This document shows positions 54,986 to 64,000 of a stretch of 64,000 nucleotides of DNA, piece after piece. The position numbers were made by a program, and so were the translations under genes. Source of the DNA: Brachynemurus nebulosus (taxonomy: Eukaryota; Arthropoda; Insecta; Neuroptera; Myrmeleontidae); assembly GCA_035578155.1 (NCBI GenBank), contig JAPWDM010000001.1, positions 80,891,561 through 80,955,560 on the forward strand, written 5' to 3'. Numbering within the stretch: the first letter of the stretch is position 1; the number at the start of each line of letters is the position of its first letter. The notes under the pieces were generated by a model, which saw only the letters and a program-made list of their open reading frames with translations, did no database searches and was not told the origin of the DNA.

Positions 54986-55324
54986 AATAAACTTTTAACA
55001 TTTTATGAGTTGTAAACAAAATCAATAGTGTAACTTTTCCAGCAGCTGTATACCAAAGTTAATTATTTAATAAAATATTTTAAAAATTATGTGAGTGTTA
55101 TTATTTCTTATATACCACAGTCCTTAAACAATTTTAGTAATTCGTGAAAAAAAAAGATCGTCGAAGTAATTATTCTTACAACGAACTATGTAATGTGTAT
55201 TTTTTGAACTATTTCAAAATGGTGTTATTTAAATATGTTTAGGAAATTCTTATATTTTGGGTACACACTGAGATGAATATTGTTAGCTAGCATTGGTTAA
55301 AACATGTAAAACACACAAAATTCT

Positions 55325-55535
55325 AACATGAAAATGACGAATGGAGAAGGATTTAATTACATCATCCGAACGATACAGATATAATTAAAACGGTATATAA
55401 CCACACAATGATTGAAAAATTATCAAGCTGAGGTGGCTGAGATTCGAACCCAGGTACCTCGAATTATATTATATATCTGTATTGTTCGGATGATGTGACA
55501 AAACCCCTCTCCATTCGTCATTTTCATACATACGT
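55325..55535. repeat. Hairpin MITE with Pol III B-box-like loop
   Basis: The arms ATGAAAATGACGAATGGAGA and CATCATCCGAAC.ATACAGAT are repeated inverted at 55470-55530. The loop on the minus strand contains GGGTTCGAATCTCAGCCACC, a good B box. No A box was seen. The hairpin sits where the E1-like sequence is otherwise continuous (compare 3227). Confidence 0.65.
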
Positions 55536-56109
55536 TCAATATTTTTATTAAAATATTACATGTATATTTAGCGTGCCGCTTTCATTCACTTTTTTCAAAA
55601 TTACCCAATATATATGCAATGTTCTTACATGCTCTTGAATATAGGCAATTAAATTGCATTGTCCTATTGACATTCTAGCACAATAGAACATATGTACAAA
55701 CTATATAATTCTTACCAATAAGTATTTACCCATACAATTAATGATTTGTTAATTTGAAGTATCGCTGAACAATAATGATCTAAAACTGCTGAGCAGGAAA
55801 GGATACAACTTAATCCGGAAAAAATATTCCTATGGTTTTAGTGTCTACAGGAAGCTTTGAGTCGCTTTTTAAAAACGATGAGAGTTATTTACTTTCCACC
55901 CTATATATACGCATTTATTCTTAAAGTATTAAATTACATTTTCAATTCGTTACTTACAATTAGAAATATTTTATATATAATTTTTTATTATTTACGCCTT
56001 GTAACTGATAATTTTTTAAGTGTTTTTACAAAATTAAACTGGAAATAGTTTAAAAATATTTCACTATCCTATAAAATTATTTCTAGAGTACGTGTTTAGA
56101 GTTGTATTT
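55536..56109. other. No gene recognised
   Basis: AT-rich interior of the TA-flanked element. The ORF 55857-56048 has no features. Confidence 0.4.
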
Positions 56110-56144
56110 TAAATATATTAGCAATATTGCACCTTTTTTTCATA

Positions 56145-56515
56145 TTATTTGCTGCTTACATCTAGGAAAGCCAACTTATATCGATTTGAGAAAGGGGTAC
56201 TTTTGAGTTTATCTATTAGTTCGAAAGAATTTTTAACACTATGTGTAAAGCTGAACTGAGTTTCTATTTTAAATAAAATGTCTAAATGTTTTGCTAATTT
56301 ATGTGACGGACAACCGACATGGGAAACTACAGGCCTTATTGGATTATCAGGTTTGTGTGTATCTTTACGAGTCTGTACATTCTAGGAGCTTTTAGATTCA
56401 TTTCCAATAAATAATGTCTATCTCTGTCAGAAAACATACTTTTATTATCATTAATTAGTTTTTTTTTAATTTCTTCATTACATTTATTAGTTGGATCGGT
56501 AAATAGACTTTTTTT
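56145..56515 (-). pseudogene. Penelope-type reverse transcriptase fragment
   Basis: The minus-strand translation KSLFTDPTNKCNEEIKKKL, then RDRHYLLEMNLKAPRMYRLV and KIH, one frameshift, PDNPIRPVVSHVGCPSHKLA and HSVKNSFELIDKL, to KLAFLDV. This is the KIHKP..P.RP(I/V)VS...(S/P) region of Penelope-like RTs leading to the start of motif A. About 120 residues remain; the catalytic DD box and GIY-YIG domain are absent. Confidence 0.75.
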
Positions 56516-57934
56516 CGTTCTTAGTTTACATTAGCTTTTCAAAATTTTGTGTTTTAGTTGAAATTTAATATGGCTCTTTTAATTTCCAAGTGTACTGACA
56601 AAAAAATCCATCCAGTTTAAAGTATAAAGAGAGCATTTATCGTTTTTTAATACTTAATCAGAATAAAATTTATAATAATATACAGTACATATTGAAGTGT
56701 AACAATATGCGAAAACCTTTATTCAGCATTAATAACAGATTTCGTATTTAAGATAAATTTGAATGTTATTACAGCCGTTTACAAAACTAATGCCATAGGT
56801 ATATGTATATTCAACTAATTTTTTAGTAAATTTAACAAAAACAGATACATTGTTTAGATAAATATAAAATATTAAAAGGAAATTTTATTAAAATATACGG
56901 AACATTGTACAATTGAATAAGACTAAAAAATATCTATACCAAGAAATTAATGTATCAAAACTACTTTAAGATCATCAAATTATTGTTTCAAAAAACTACT
57001 TTAAGATGATTACATATTAAGTTTTTAAGAACAAGATTTTTAAAAAATTTATTCATATTTATAAAATATGATTTTACCGACGTAGAGGCCTATACTTTTA
57101 ACAGAGTACTGTACAGATAGTACATTAACATTACTATAAATTTCACAAATTTATCGAAGTATATGTATGCATCTCTATTCCTTTATTAAAATTTTAGCAT
57201 GTATTTTTCGATTTTTTATAAAAAATGTTTTAAACTGCTTGAATGCTTTTATTTAGAAGTAGAAGGGTTAACGGAACATTAATTTTTTTATTCCTATAAA
57301 GTGCTTCTTACTTTTGTACAATATAAATGTGTCTAATTTAAATTTTTTTTAACAGTCATTAACGTCATAAGACGTCAAATAAAGTCTTACTAAATCATAT
57401 ATCATATCCAACAAGCAAATAATGCGTTTTAAAACAGATCGCCAATATTACCTTTAAAAATTATTAATAAAAATTTTTTTATTAAAAAACAGATATTTTT
57501 ATAAGTAACGATTTTAGCTGAGTACATAATATAATTGTAATATTAAATTTCATCAGAGAATATGTAGCAATGAATATTATCATTTATACAACTTTAAAAA
57601 AAAATTTACAGGGTGATAGATTTTTGTAAAATTATGAGAATATATATGGTGTACCATAATTGTAAATGAAAAATTTTTTATAAAATTTGATATTAATTTC
57701 AAACATATTACTTTTTGCTAGCAAAAATCGGCATATGAATAAAAACTAACTTTTTTACTCATAGTCATATATTTAAATTATACAATTTTAATAATATCAA
57801 AATAGTTATACATAAATTTATGTGAATTTTTATATTCGAATCAAGTTTAGGGTATGATATTAAAAAATTAATTTGATTTATTTTTTAGGGATGGATGTAA
57901 ATAAAAAGATCGATTTTTCTTTTTAATCGACTTC

Positions 57935-58370
57935 TCCAGATAATTACTTAATTCAATACCAATAATACGTGTCCTTACCGAAAAAAAATTGACCACCCCA
58001 ATTTTGAGAAGAACGATTTCCAAGTTTTTTAATTTTAACACGGGCTCTTATGGGGAAACTATTTTTTTTTTAATAAAATGAAAACGTGTCAAAGAAATTT
58101 GATAAAAATTTAATATGTTATAAAATACGAAGTTACAAACCATATTTAAAAAAATAAAAAGTACTGATCACGCCCGTTTTTAAATATAATTTATGAAAAT
58201 CTGAAAATTGTCATAAATTTACGAGATGAGTCAAAATGGTGTAGTGACTTGGCAACAACGCTTTTTATACTGCTACAACATAAGCGCGCTGAAATTCAAA
58301 CAAACAAGTGGCATACAGATATAATAATTGAAGAATATTAATACATTATTTAATTTTTGATAAAAGCAAG
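57935..58370 (+). repeat. Dispersed repeat, second copy
   Basis: Homologous to 8290-8720 in the same orientation (ACTTCTC.AGATAATTAC, GACCACCCCAATTTTGAG, GGGCTCTTATGG, AACATAAGCGCGCTGAAATT). It starts where the E1-like arm ends. Confidence 0.75.
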
Positions 58371-58724
58371 TTTGATTTATTTTAAATTAGTTTTTATTAA
58401 TAATAATAATAATAACTTTATTTTAATAATGAAATTTGATAATATAATTTCAATTTTTAATTTAACCTTAAAATAAATACACTGCCAATGGGGTGGGCCA
58501 CACAGCTTTCTCGTACTCGTAAAAGGCTTTAAAACAGTATTTTACCAAATATGTTTACCATGAAATTATATTTTCGCCTTAAAGTTCATAAAAAATTGTT
58601 GTAACTCAAAATACTTAAAGGCTAAATTATAAAATAATAGCAAAAATATTTTAGAAACTAACCCCCAAAATACCCTAAAAATTTGAGCGAAATGGAACTA
58701 GAAGTAAATAAGATATTGATATTT
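58371..58724. other. AT-rich, no gene
   Basis: Contains a short (TAA)n tract near 58398-58412. Nothing else recognised. Confidence 0.45.
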
Positions 58725-59055
58725 CATGGTAGCGTCGTGGATACTATTCCTCCGAATGCAATGAAATTTGTAGGGGACCATCTAGGAACCAGACCGCATA
58801 ATTTCTGACAATTTCATAAAAAATAATTGAATAGTTCAGAAGTTATGCCTCTTGGTGCAATTTAGTATATTAATGAAATGACATGGTAGCGGCGTAGCTA
58901 CCGTTCCTCCGATTTCGATTTAATTCATAGGGAACCATCTAGAAACCAAACTGCATAATTTCTGAAAGTTTCATTAAAAACAGTCGAATATTTCAGAAGT
59001 TGTGCCACTTGGTACAAACTGGCGACACACAGACGGACGGACAGACAGACACCAA
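58725..59055 (+). repeat. Two ~157-bp tandem units and a (GACG/GACA)n tract
   Basis: Units begin CATGGTAGCG.CGT at 58725 and 58882 and share ACCATCTAG.AACCA.AC.GC, ATAATTTCTGA and TTCAGAAGTT.TGCC. The second unit ends in CACACAGACGGACGGACAGA. The tail is typical of the 3' side of many insect repeats. Confidence 0.8.
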
Positions 59056-59435
59056 ACCAAAATTGTTCAAGAGGCTCTAAAACGTAAAATGTGCGTAAAA
59101 AATTTAATTTTGGAGGTAAAAAATTTTTTATTTTCCAAAAGTGATCACAATGCTTCCGCTACTTTCGTAGTCTCGGAAGCAAAATGAGAATAAACATAAG
59201 AATACTGGCATAAAAAAATATTTTTATTTAACGTTTATTATAAATAAAATAGATAAATAGTAAATAAAACCATATAAAACTTTCATATGTTTTAGCATCA
59301 AGCAAAATTTTAAATATTAATTAATACTTATGGTAATATTGCATACTTGATAGTTTTAAAAAAATCCTCAATCTTCTTTAAGATTTTTTTATTTTTGGTA
59401 ACCCTTGGTTTATTTAAATCCTTCAGCTTCGATAG
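59056..59435. other. AT-rich, no gene
   Basis: The ORF at 59002-59187 overlaps the microsatellite and is not supported. Confidence 0.45.
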
Positions 59436-59437
59436 TA

Positions 59438-60599
59438 CAGTGCTGTAACGAAATAAGCACACACGTAATAACCACACTCAGCATGTTTTGGAAGGGATAC
59501 CCTCACACGCATAGTGAGTTACCTGTTCAATGTGTTAGTGTTACATACCAGTGGCGAATTTAATACTTATGTATATATGTATGCATCAAGTCAACCAAGT
59601 AGACAACAACAATGTACCTACATATACTTTGTTTTTTTTTTTGTTTTTTTAAATCTTCTGAAGTATGGAATTAAAATAAATTTTTAATAGATGTATTATC
59701 TCTATATATGTATGTATACATTAAATGATAATTGATAAGTTTTGATTACATCTTTTGTAAACATTGTTAGAATCCATATACGAAAATTAATCTAAAATAA
59801 TCTTCAAATATACATACATATATGTAAATATATGTATATACTTATACACACATTCACAAATTATTCACATTAATTTATCTAATGATTTGTTTTTAAAATA
59901 GAATTTTAAAAACGCATGTGAAAAGGGTTGTCGTGTTATTATCAATACAAAACAACAACTTGTTCGTTCAAGCTAGTAAAATATACATATACATATACGT
60001 ACCTATTAGTAAAGTTATATTATATTATTTTATAGCTTTCTTTGTATAACTAATATATTCCAAACATACAAATTATTGTTAGTTCAATAAACAATATTTC
60101 AGTGCAATAAATATAATAATTACAATTCATTATCTGAATACTTAATTAATTTAAAAAGAGAAAACAATAATGGAGAATCCCAGAAAAAGAAAATTTTTGT
60201 CATATGAAAAAAAAATTGAAATTATTAAAAAATTAGAAAAAGGAGAAAATATCAAGACTCTAGTTAATGAATATGGTGTTCATCGAACAAGAATAGCTCA
60301 TGTACAAAAAAATAAAGAAAATATAAAAGACTTTTATAAAAGCTTGTTGCGGAAGAAAGTGACACAAAACGCAAGAGATCATGAAACTTCATGATTTTTA
60401 AATACACGTAGCTTCTAATAATCAAAATTCTGTAGTATTTATGCCGGTATTTAAAGAAAATATTTTAAGTATTCAATGATAAAATATTTAAGTAATCCAC
60501 AGCAGCTTTAAGTCTTTTATGAAGCCGCCACTGATGTAACGAAATAACCACACTTCTCCTCTTTGGTCCCGATGGTGTGCTTATTTCGTTACAGCACTG
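59438..60599. mobile_element. Second pogo-type miniature element (1162 bp)
   Basis: The ends CAGTGCTGTAACGAAATAAG, identical and inverted at both sides for at least 20 bp, are flanked by TA (59436-59437, 60600-60601). AACGAAATAA.CACAC recurs just inside each end. The only gene is the HTH ORF at 60170-60394. It is unrelated in sequence to the 38675 element except for overall design. Confidence 0.9.
60170..60394 (+). CDS. Transposase DNA-binding domain only (pogo/Tigger type), second family
   Basis: 74 residues from an ATG: basic start (M-E-N-P-R-K-R-K-F-L-S), then KKIEIIKKLEKGENIKTLVN and EYGVHRTRIAHVQKNKENI, the psq/CENP-B-type helix-turn-helix, followed by a short basic tail. It stops 200 bp before the right TIR, with no catalytic DDE domain. 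As in the 39083 ORF, only the first DNA-binding module remains and it is intact. It may bind the TIRs and interfere with a full transposase elsewhere, or be a neutral remnant. Confidence 0.75.
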   Translation: MENPRKRKFLSYEKKIEIIKKLEKGENIKTLVNEYGVHRTRIAHVQKNKENIKDFYKSLLRKKVTQNARDHETS

Positions 60600-60601
60600 T
60601 A

Positions 60602-63312
60602 ATTGCACTATTTTTTTTGTTTTCTTTGTCTTCACTTGCTGTTAACATCATATTAAAATCTATACCTGCGTTAGCAATTTTTCTCAGCATATTATCTGAC
60701 ACAATTCCTTTTAAACTTTTCAAAGATGGCATCAACGTATCAGCTTTCACGTATTACATAATACCCGTAATACATAAGAAGTGTTAGCATCTATGTGACA
60801 TTAGCTGAAACTTCATAGAGAGTTCTGACTTAACCACTTTAAGTAACGATACATACATAGTTATTTCTGAATATCACTAGGTATGCAAAATCATGAATTG
60901 AGATGTACTTGATGTACATGTACATATAAATAACCTTAGTGCGTACGTAACAGTTGTGCAGAGGACACCATGCTAGTATTAGTGAGTGTACGTGTGAAGG
61001 GGAAAGGATTAATGCGGAAAGTTATCGAGAGTCTACTGTAATGAAAATTAGTAAATGGTCTTCTTGTGTCGCTGAATATGAATGTATTTGCAGTTTGCGA
61101 AATACAAATTGTGTATTTGTATTTGCAGATTCTGTAAATTATTCAAACATTATCCTCATCGCTTCAGTCCCTGATCGTAATCCAAGCCATATTGTAATCC
61201 AAAACATTAGGCAGTGTATGTGAAGGATCGTTGTTATTCGAAAGAAAACGAGCAAAGTACTTCTATCACAACTAACAATTATGCTAACAAATTAACAAAA
61301 ATTCTGGTGAACGTTACTTGGAACTTCCCTAGTTTATTTTTTTATACCCGATTATCTCACATAGTATCAGAAATAGAATAAAAGTGAACAAGACTTTTTT
61401 AAGTAATTTTATGATTTTTAACTTTGTTAATAACTAATTTTTGCCTGTCGCTACTAGTTCCTGAGAAATTTTTAAAAAATGAAAATGTGGGTCTAGTTTT
61501 CAAGATAATGGCTAAAGCTGATCTTAAATTTTTGGGGATTTTAAGTATAATTATCACTAGGTCTCAAATTATAATCTTACCTAGTTTCAATTCACTAAAA
61601 CGCATTTAATTATTCCAAAACCTACTTTACGTTCCATATAAAACAAAATAAGTGGTTATCAAAAATAGATGGTTACTAGTTATAGGAAAATTTTAAAAGG
61701 ATAATGAAATTTTATGTAAAAAAGCGCAAATGAAAGTTTCATGAATTTTTCCCCCAACGCATTATTGCTAGAACAAAAAATTTAAAACTTTGGGCTTTCT
61801 AACTTAAATTTTTATTGTTTGTTTAGTGCTTCAACATAATTCACCGAATTTAATCAAATCTGTATTTCTCACAATTTACGAGGTCTCTATACTGAAAATG
61901 TTTATCATGCACATTTTAACCCTAAAATGTTATCAAATGCTATATGTTTAATAAAACTACACCAGAAACACAAAGCAATAAATTAATTAAAAACAAAGTT
62001 CATAAAAAAATTTAATTATAATAAAACATAATTAATGGCAATAAACTGTACAGGTACGCCACATCTATGTAGGAATATTTTGTTAAATTAACTAAATGTA
62101 ACTTGAACTATTTATATCGTGATATAATTTTTACTTTATTCTTGCGAACATTTCTTTTTGTTTTTGTTTCTTGTGCAAGAAGTAGAAGAAAGATATTGAA
62201 GAAAAACGACTGTATGGTAAGGTGGGAAGAGGGGCTGGCGATGTTACTTTTTAATTCCCCTTGAGAATATTCTTTCCGCTTATAGTAACCACGTACCTAC
62301 TAAGATATCAGCTCGGAGTAACGTTGCTTGTTCACACTAACTGTCTGTCACACTAACTAAATAAAATTTATACACTGTGCGCCATACTGTATGTTTCTTT
62401 TGTTCTAGAGCAATAATTATTTTTTTATATAAATTCTACTTTGGAATTTATGAGGTTCTACCTACACATCTGATTGCATGTTCCTTAAGAATTCTCAATT
62501 AACATTTCAATTTGCATATTTTAGTTTACAATAAAATTTCCTTCTTTCCGTCCATCACTTTTTTTTGTACTGAAAGAATTACTATCATTTTTTTGAACTG
62601 ACAGTTAATAGAAATTCAGCTTACCCAGTAAAATAAATATATTCCCTCTTGCTATCTGTCGGGAAATTATACGTATTAATGTTTGAGAGAAAATAAATTA
62701 TCTCTTTTAATTAAATTATGGAAGGACTTAATAAGTAGAAAAAAAAAAAAAAAATAATTATGATTTTTCAATAAAACAGACTTATTTTCGATGTTCGAGA
62801 ATTACAGCCATAAGAGATGCAATAGTTTTTGGATTAGTTTTAGAACACATTGTATCTTGTTAAAGATGATAAGTTGGCAAAGGTAGGACTACAATTATTG
62901 TAGGACATAATTTGTTTACGTACAAATTTGTATACGTATAAAGCGAAACACATTTTTTCAAAATTTTGCAGTTTCTTCTAAAAAAAAGTTAAATTTTATT
63001 ATCAATATTATATTTTGATAATAATTATTTGAAAACGTTACTGCGGTTACTACTGGTTATTGCATTGATTACTATATTGCAGAATATAAGGTCGCATCCT
63101 GGTCGTATCTGGGTTGTATTTATACATTGATACAATAAGTCTTAGAATATATTATTTTCTTTGGTCTGTGGTTGATACAAATAAATACATAGAACAGTCG
63201 TCAGGTTAGTGACGTTTTGTATAAAATTTAGAAATATTTGATTTAAAAATAATTTAAACTATAATTCAAATAATTTTACGCAAGTAAAACCGCTGGTTTT
63301 AGCAAATATATA
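60602..63312. other. AT-rich DNA without recognisable gene
   Basis: ORFs at 60954-61223 and 61424-61609 lack recognisable domains and have unremarkable composition. A pyrimidine-rich and GAAGA-rich patch occurs near 62140-62250, and an A-run at 62740. I found no repeat boundary with confidence. Confidence 0.4.
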
Positions 63313-63314
63313 TA

Positions 63315-63679
63315 CAGTCAACTCTCGTTAATTCACACCTGCGATAATTCGAACCTCTCTATAACCTGAAGTTATCACGAGTTCCCTACAAAACCTCTTT
63401 ATATTTTGAACTAAATCAATACATTTTTATGCACTTAGTAATTCGAACGAAAAAATCATTCTTACGTAACAAAACGACGCGTTAATTCGAACTCATCGGT
63501 GTCAAACACTCGACAGTTCAAAGCTGCAGAGAGACAGAGAAAGATTGTACATTTTGATTGATTGTTTTGATTGATGAAGTACATTTTGATTGATTTTGAA
63601 CCATTTAATATTTCAAACACTCTATAATTCGTAATATTTTAAGAGTCCCTCGAGTTTCGAATTAACGAGAGTCGGCATG
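63315..63679. mobile_element. Tigger/pogo-type MITE (365 bp)
   Basis: The left end CAGTCAACTCTCGTTAATTC and right end, inverted, CATGCCGACTCTCGTTAATT are flanked by TA. Words such as AATTCGAAC are repeated inside. No ORF. CAGT...CTCGTTAATTCGAA termini are typical of Tigger-like MITEs. Confidence 0.8.
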
Positions 63680-63681
63680 TA

Positions 63682-64000
63682 TCGTGTCCCGAAAAAGCTG
63701 AAACTGTTCGACGACAAAGTATACTTGACTCACGGTCGTCTTACGATCTCTATACCCAGTATTCCTCTTCGACGACGATTTACTGGGATTCGCAGATGGA
63801 TGATCGCCACTCAAGTTTTTAGGAGAAACACGAGAGCCCGAGTTCTGGAGTAGATTTTTGCTTTTGGACTTATTTGGGTTGCTTAAACTTTTACTTGATG
63901 ATCTTCTTTTAACGTAGTTGCTCTGAGATAGTCAGGTACAAAAGTATATCTCAAAAAAAAATTGTTCTTTTATCAAAAATTAAATAATGTATTAATATTC
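63682..64000. other. No feature recognised
   Basis: Moderately GC-richer than its left neighbour, with scattered CGACGA words. No ORF of note up to the window end. Confidence 0.4.

Larger units (their letters stand above)
54532..57111. mobile_element. TA-flanked element with ~360-bp inverted ends
   Basis: The ends CAGTACTCTGTTAAAAGTA, inverted at both sides, are flanked by TA (54530-54531, 57112-57113), as in Tc1/mariner or pogo elements. The arms 54532-54890 and 56750-57111 share AGATATTTTTTAGTCTTA, CAATGTATCTGTTTTTG and GTAAACG.CTGTAATAA. No matching transposase is inside. Instead the interior holds the tail of the E1 zinc-finger gene, a tRNA-like hairpin and a Penelope RT fragment. Confidence 0.8.
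52627..57934. mobile_element. E1-related element, interrupted
   Basis: The start AGTAGTAGAAATTGGGGG and the following CCATCCCACCATCCG, CTAGAAGCCTCCGGC and CCTAACCTAACCTAAC words match the left arm of E1 in the same orientation. 53996-54480 is mirrored by 57590-57934 (landmarks ATGGATGTAAATAAAAAGAT, GCATATGAATAAAAACTAAC, GGTACACCATAATTGTAAAT), giving an inverted-repeat structure. A TA-flanked element (54532-57111) sits between. The outer part of the right arm is missing and replaced by another repeat at 57935. Confidence 0.65.

Noticed and set aside
60954..61223. 89-residue ORF with several cysteines
   Set aside because: No motif, no conserved copy in the window and no splice or promoter context; cannot be supported.

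Overview
The window is eukaryotic DNA, almost certainly from an insect. It is very AT-rich, contains no prokaryotic gene organisation and no rRNA or functional tRNA gene, and is built almost entirely from transposable elements inserted into one another. The insect assignment rests on an env-bearing Ty3/Gypsy errantivirus, an R4/Dong-type retrotransposon, Penelope and Jockey-type reverse transcriptase scraps, many hAT, Harbinger and pogo-type DNA elements, and arrays of the insect-type telomere pentamer CCTAA/TTAGG inside terminal repeats. An AT-rich genome such as that of an aphid or other hemipteran would fit, but the order cannot be fixed from sequence reading alone. No complete host gene was recognised; the best host-like candidate is a broken three-exon SAM-like sequence near 44.7-45.5 kb.

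Layout. 0.85-6.2 kb: an element with ~1.1 kb inverted arms; each arm holds a small ORF and an opposing CRE+TATA promoter, and the middle holds a broken C2H2 zinc-finger gene and a minisatellite. 6.8-7.4 kb: gag/protease scrap of a second Ty3-type element. 7.5-10.6 kb: short repeats, a hairpin and long (TA)n arrays. 10.6-21.4 kb: a dead errantivirus on the minus strand (LTR-gag-pol-env-LTR) cut by three nested insertions. 21.5-27.4 kb: a solo-LTR candidate, an hAT element with a perfect 8-bp duplication, a foldback element and a 1.2 kb palindrome. 28.9-42.6 kb: a transposase gene with a ubiquitin-protease-like C-terminus, dismembered by a MITE, a solo LTR and a 7 kb inverted-repeat block that itself contains more elements. 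43-46 kb: a MITE and the SAM-like remnant. 46.0-52.3 kb: TAA-targeted insertions, including a Dong-type element with an intact 1394-residue ORF. 52.6-58.4 kb: a relative of the first element, split by a 2.6 kb TA-flanked element that carries a Penelope RT fragment. 58.4-64 kb: pogo-type miniature elements in AT-rich DNA.

Most notable structures. (1) A foldback-like family, present three times (12.1-13.4, 15.0-17.0 and 36.8-37.7 kb), built from ~103-bp units in forward then reverse orientation. Most units carry a textbook heat-shock element (TTCnnGAAnnTTC); in the middle copy eight cores recur at exactly 103-bp spacing. Two copies lie inside the errantivirus. (2) The intact Dong-type element in a TAA microsatellite, next to a 179-bp fragment of its own N-terminal domain and a GC-rich island, both also bordered by TAA/TTA arrays. 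(3) Inverted-arm elements whose conserved promoter points into a reverse-oriented ORF. (4) Two unrelated pogo-type elements that keep only the DNA-binding end of their transposase. The window is a dense record of nested transposition rather than a set of cooperating cellular genes.
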